DNA of 64,000 nt, from contig JASANE010000801.1 of the NCBI GenBank assembly GCA_030248225.1, positions 47,488-111,487 on the forward strand. The letters are read 5' to 3'. Origin of the DNA: Trileptium ribeirensis. Lineage: Eukaryota; Nematoda; Enoplea; Enoplida; Thoracostomopsidae. Made by a program: the position numbers and the translations under genes. A model generated the notes under the pieces. It was not told the DNA's origin. It saw only the letters and a list, made by a program, of their open reading frames with translations, and did not search any database. Positions 60,438 to 64,000 of this stretch are shown in pieces; the first letter of the stretch is position 1, and each line of letters opens with the position of its first letter.

Positions 60438-61088
60438 CTAAAATCCTTGTAGTGTTCTGATGTTTTATCCCAGGCGAAATAAAGCTGTAACGATGTATTA
60501 TCGTGGGAACTATTCCGGTGGGAATATACAAGCATTGCGTCATCTGTTTATCATGTGTGTATTCATGTATGTGTCGTGTAATTTATTCCCCTCATACATT
60601 CATTACATTCATGTGTTTATGACGGCATAATTTATGTGTAATTGTTGGTTTGTTTATTACATGTGGTTCGTGTATAGTACGTGTAACTATGCATATGTGA
60701 TGCAAGTGTGTGTAATTGTTTGTTCATTGCGTGTGAGTCGTGTGTATTGCCAGAAAATTGCAATAGTTTTTGAGATAGAATTTTCCCAGCACATTTCAAC
60801 AGAATTTTTAAGAACTACAGAAATGGAATTAAAGTGGACAGGGGGATGGTTTGGCCATATGCGGATTTTGATTCGAAATGCCATAGGGCACGTTGTAGAT
60901 TATACATACCAAATTTGGCATCATTTGGCCCACCCGTTAAGGAGTTACGGACCTCATCCCCTCTGCAATTTCTGGTCCTAATAATTTTGCTAATTCTTGT
61001 AATTATTAAGATTAAGAGAGTGTAAAACAATTAAAAATTGTAAAATTTGTGTGTCAAGGCTGTGGTTTACTTACCTATCGGATTTGAG
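60438..61088. other. Probable ACAP intron upstream of the LTR element
   Basis: No exon is recognised. A TG-rich, ATGTGT-type low-complexity stretch runs from about 60540 to 60750. Confidence 0.4.
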
Positions 61089-61366
61089 TGTAAGCCCTGG
61101 GTGCCTTAAGTATTACACTTACATTAGCGGAAATGTAAGTGTATTTCTGCTGGATTTTCCAAAATTTTGTTTTGAGTTAGGGATTCCGAGAATTTTATAA
61201 AAAGATATTCTCTAACGCGCAAATTTTCGTTTAAGTTTGGGAGCGGATTTCTCAATTCCAAGAATTTCTAATTCTTAAATGTGTAAACCTCGCTTTAGAG
61301 AAATTCCCAGGTTTCTGGTCCGGGATAAAAGTTTATTTAAGCTCACGCGCGCTAAGCTTAGGCAAT

Positions 61367-61373
61367 TCAGTTC
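61367..61373 (+). promoter_or_regulatory. LTR initiator (TCAGTTC)
   Basis: An arthropod-style initiator sequence with a TATA-like TTTATTTAAG centred about 30 bases upstream. It is the predicted transcription start and U3/R border. Confidence 0.5.
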
Positions 61374-61498
61374 ATTACAATCGGTGATCAAAGTGGTGCA
61401 ACATTTGTGTGTACTATCAATCGGTGCTATTGCTATACTATTGTGAACGTAAGTATATTTTCTTATATATCTATATGTTCATTGTATGTGAGAAGTGT

Positions 61499-61504
61499 AA
61501 TAAA
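61499..61504 (+). terminator. LTR polyadenylation signal AATAAA
   Basis: A canonical hexamer about 130 bases after the predicted start, where R should end. Confidence 0.6.
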
Positions 61505-61652
61505 ATTTTGGGTGGAGATTGTGGCTTCGGATATTTCACATTTGTCTTAGAAGCTAAGACAACTCCTGAACCATCGTTGGGCCTTAGTCTACTGTACGAC
61601 CCCGCTCTACGAATACAATTACTTTACGCTAGGACTCACGCGGGCTACATTT

Positions 61653-61670
61653 TGGTGCCGCAAGCCTGGA
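61653..61670 (+). other. Putative primer binding site
   Basis: Begins with TGGTGCCGCAAGCC three bases after the LTR end. TGG matches the complement of a tRNA CCA end. The specific tRNA was not identified. Confidence 0.55.
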
Positions 61671-61690
61671 CGAGGAAGTCTTAAGCATAA

Positions 61691-64000
61691 GAACTTAGGA
61701 AATATAATCTGGATTCTGAGACTTATATTGAAAAAGCTTATCGTCGATATACAGGTGGTCCACGTGAGTCGAAATCTAAGATAAATAAGTTAGTTCTGGA
61801 AGCGATGCCAAATTCAACAGTAGCTACTCCCGGGGGTTCCCAACCTGTTGCTGCAACCTCGGGGGGTTATCAATCCGATCACCGCCTTATTCCGAGTCAG
61901 TATGGTTATAGGTCTATCGAGATTAAAAATATACCCCTCTATGCGGGAAATTTCGGGGACGATTTTGAGGAATGGCTAAGCACCTTTGAGAGAATTGCAT
62001 TGGCCAACGAGTGGGACCATACTGAGATGGCCCGATTATTACCTGCATATTTACGGGATGAAGCAGCGCGCAAGTGGGAGTCCATCCCCCCTGGCATACA
62101 GAAAAATTACAGTATGGTACGGCAGTCGCTTAAAGAGTACCTAATAACTAAGGAAACTGCTAATCAATATAGCATTCAACTGCGGACGAGAAGCCAAGGG
62201 CCGAATGAGCCCGTGGAAATTTATGCACGAGATATAGAGCGCTTAGTGAGGAAGGCTTATCCAACCATTGAGGGGGACAGTAGAGATCGACTTGCTATGG
62301 ACAACTTTCTGAATGGGCTCAAGGGCTCTATCAAGAGGTTTGTCATGACGTCAAATCCTACTTCTATGCAGGCAGCCATTTCGAGAGCATGTGAGCAAGA
62401 GTGCTATGAGAGGATGGACCAGCCTTCCCATTTAAGTAACTCTAGAATGGAAGCTATGTTTACTGATGCTAAGAAAATGGAGTTTCCTAATGTTTTGGAG
62501 AGAAAAATGGATGATATGCTAAGGGTAAATAGGGAATTGCTTCAAGCCGTAGTCAGTCTTAAGGACAACAACAATAACAATTTTCGCAACAACTTTGATC
62601 AAAATCGAAATAGGATGACAAACGACGGTCGAAAAATCTGTGATTTCTGTAGAAGGCCAGGTCATATAAAATTCAATTGCCCGCAACGGCGTCAAAACTT
62701 TTCTCAAAATAGATCTATGCAAAATTTAAATAGATGGCCACCAAATCGAGCTCCTCAGCCCTTCTGGCGTCCGAGTAATTTTCAAGGTAATAATCAACAG
62801 AGACCGGAACCGAACAGGTGGCAAAATATTTCCCCTCAGTTGAATCAATGTCAGGGCAATGGGGGAAGCCAATCCCGATGTAATGATGAGCGCCAAATAT
62901 CAAATCGTTGGATGGATATGGAGCAAACGAATGACTGGAAAGCCGAAGTTTTGCGACTTAGGGAGCAAAACGAAAGGTTAGCTAATAGGATTATGGAATC
63001 TGATACCACGCCCAAATCACCGCACTCTGCTATGATGTGCCATTTCCGAAACCGTGGGGCGGAGAACCGGGGATATACTATATTTGTAGAGATGACATAT
63101 TATGATAACCAAATCGATCTACCGAGCCGAGAGTGTCTGACTCAAGATATAAGTAAGGAAAATTTATGTGATACGACCAAAATTTATGAGTACCCGTACA
63201 GTGCCAAGTTAATAAATTACAGGAAATACGGTGTTTATAATTTAATTTATGATCAGGTAGTTTTACACTGCATTGACCTGAATCACTTGAATAATCAAAT
63301 TAGGAATATTGAATTCACCACATTTATTTTATATTACAGAAGAATGTGCGACAATCCTTTGGCAGTCCCCGTGGTTGCCGGGCGAGGTGCGGCGAATGGA
63401 GGTGTACCCCCAGGTCCATGTTGGGCTCCTCGTAGGGCCTACCCAGAGCGGAAAACCATATGTCCGGGTGAAAAACATCGGGCCATCGTCGAAGCAGCGG
63501 AGGACCCGAGGTGCATTTGGGTGTCTTTGACAAAAGAAAAGTGTTACATGGATCTGATAAATGCCTGCATCCCTTATGTGGACGAACTCCTCGTCTTACG
63601 AGAAGACGAAATTTGGACGAAAAAGCGTGTGGTCGTTGTTATGGCAGGCCAGCCTCTACGCGGGGAAGTTATAGGTATTCCATCACCGCGACAATACAAC
63701 GTTTGGCTGGTAGACGTTGGAAGGGGGAATTTATGCGATATTGACGAAGTATATGAAATGCCGCGTCATCCGGTATTGGTCAATACACCCCCTCAGTGTT
63801 TTCGAGTAGAGCTGAGTAACATTATGCCACCTCATGGGCGAATGGAGTTTGGCTCGTATTCGTTTAGTTTACTCCAGCGTCTGGTGAATCAGGAGGTTTT
63901 TCTGAATTTTGTTGGGTTGGCGACCCGCGATTCTTTTGTCGTAGAAATGACACTAGGGCTGCGATACGGCGTAAGCGAAATGCTTGTTGCTCACGGTCAG
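61691..64000 (+). CDS. Gag-zinc knuckle-Tudor polyprotein of an LTR retrotransposon (open at window edge)
   Basis: The frame is open from the stop at 61688 to the last base. The likely start is ATG at 61805, giving at least 732 residues. Residues about 42-200 are a retrotransposon Gag/capsid domain (IPLYAGNF...FEEWLSTFERIA, YARDIERLVRKAYP). A CX2CX4HX4C zinc knuckle follows at 279-292 (CDFCRRPGHIKFNC) for RNA binding, then an N/Q/R-rich stretch and a coiled coil at about 370-400 (WKAEVLRLREQNERLANRI). A linker leads to an extended Tudor domain from about 558: a preceding strand-helix part (AIVEAAEDPRCIWVSLTKEK), the Tudor barrel at about 605-670 (YNVWLVDVGRGNLCDIDEVY, VNTPPQCFRVELSNI) and the SN-like continuation. 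No protease or RT is reached before the edge. The frame has no stop or frameshift, so it looks young. A domesticated host gene is the alternative, but the LTR argues against it. Confidence 0.88.

Larger units (their letters stand above)
61089..61649 (+). repeat. 5' long terminal repeat of a Ty3/gypsy-like retrotransposon
   Basis: Starts TGTAAGCCC (61089) and ends GGGCTACA (61649). The ends are TG...CA and nearly perfect inverted repeats of each other. U3 runs to an initiator TCAGTT (about 61367), preceded by TTTATTTAAG about 30 bases upstream. R contains AATAAA at 61499-61504, and U5 runs to 61649. The order and the 561-bp length are those of an LTR. The partner 3' LTR lies outside the window, so the boundaries rest on internal signals. 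Confidence 0.75.

Noticed and set aside
63309..63744. Short open frames of 73-77 codons in other frames near the right edge
   Set aside because: They are out-of-frame readings of the Gag-Tudor coding sequence.

Overview
This window is eukaryotic nuclear DNA from an invertebrate animal. It is AT-rich, has two host genes split by spliceosomal introns of up to several kilobases, and is crowded with retrotransposons: non-LTR elements of the CR1/jockey type, a BEL/Pao element and a Ty3/gypsy-like LTR element. The LTR promoters look arthropod-like (initiator TCAGT), but the phylum cannot be fixed from the sequence. No tRNA, rRNA or CRISPR array was recognised.

Layout. 0.4-2.4 kb: 5'-truncated CR1-type element (+). 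3-8 kb: second CR1-type element (+) with a PHD-finger ORF1 and a damaged endonuclease/reverse-transcriptase ORF2. 8-12 kb: no recognisable gene. 12-15.1 kb: decayed CR1-type element (-). 17.7-30.3 kb: ALG2, the GDP-mannose-dependent glycosyltransferase of N-glycan assembly (+); six exons are found, and one internal coding block of about 50 residues was not found. Its third located intron carries an almost full-length antisense CR1 element (21.4-25.8 kb), and the exon after it runs into a 99-bp tandem array made from that exon and its splice donor. 31-37 kb: an exact 168-bp duplication, a foldback repeat and a 2-kb element with long inverted ends. 37.7-41.5 kb: degenerate BEL/Pao element (+). 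42-51 kb: noncoding, with a MITE and duplicated blocks. 51.1-60.4 kb: seven 3' exons of an ACAP-type Arf GTPase-activating protein (-). 61.1 kb to the edge: 5' end of an LTR retrotransposon (+).

The most striking item is that last element. A 561-bp LTR is followed by a primer-binding-site-like sequence and an uninterrupted reading frame that leaves the window at base 64000. The frame encodes a retrotransposon Gag, a CCHC zinc knuckle, a coiled coil and then, where protease would be expected, an extended Tudor domain. Tudor domains are hallmarks of the piRNA pathway, so a Gag-Tudor polyprotein is a candidate for an element that engages or evades its host's transposon defence. The second unusual structure is the ALG2 array, where each 99-bp unit (33 codons) copies coding sequence plus the exon's own 5' splice site.

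The host genes have no functional link to one another. ALG2 acts at the ER membrane and ACAP on Arf6-dependent membrane traffic; they are neighbours on opposite strands, with their 3' ends facing each other across about 21 kb of repeats.
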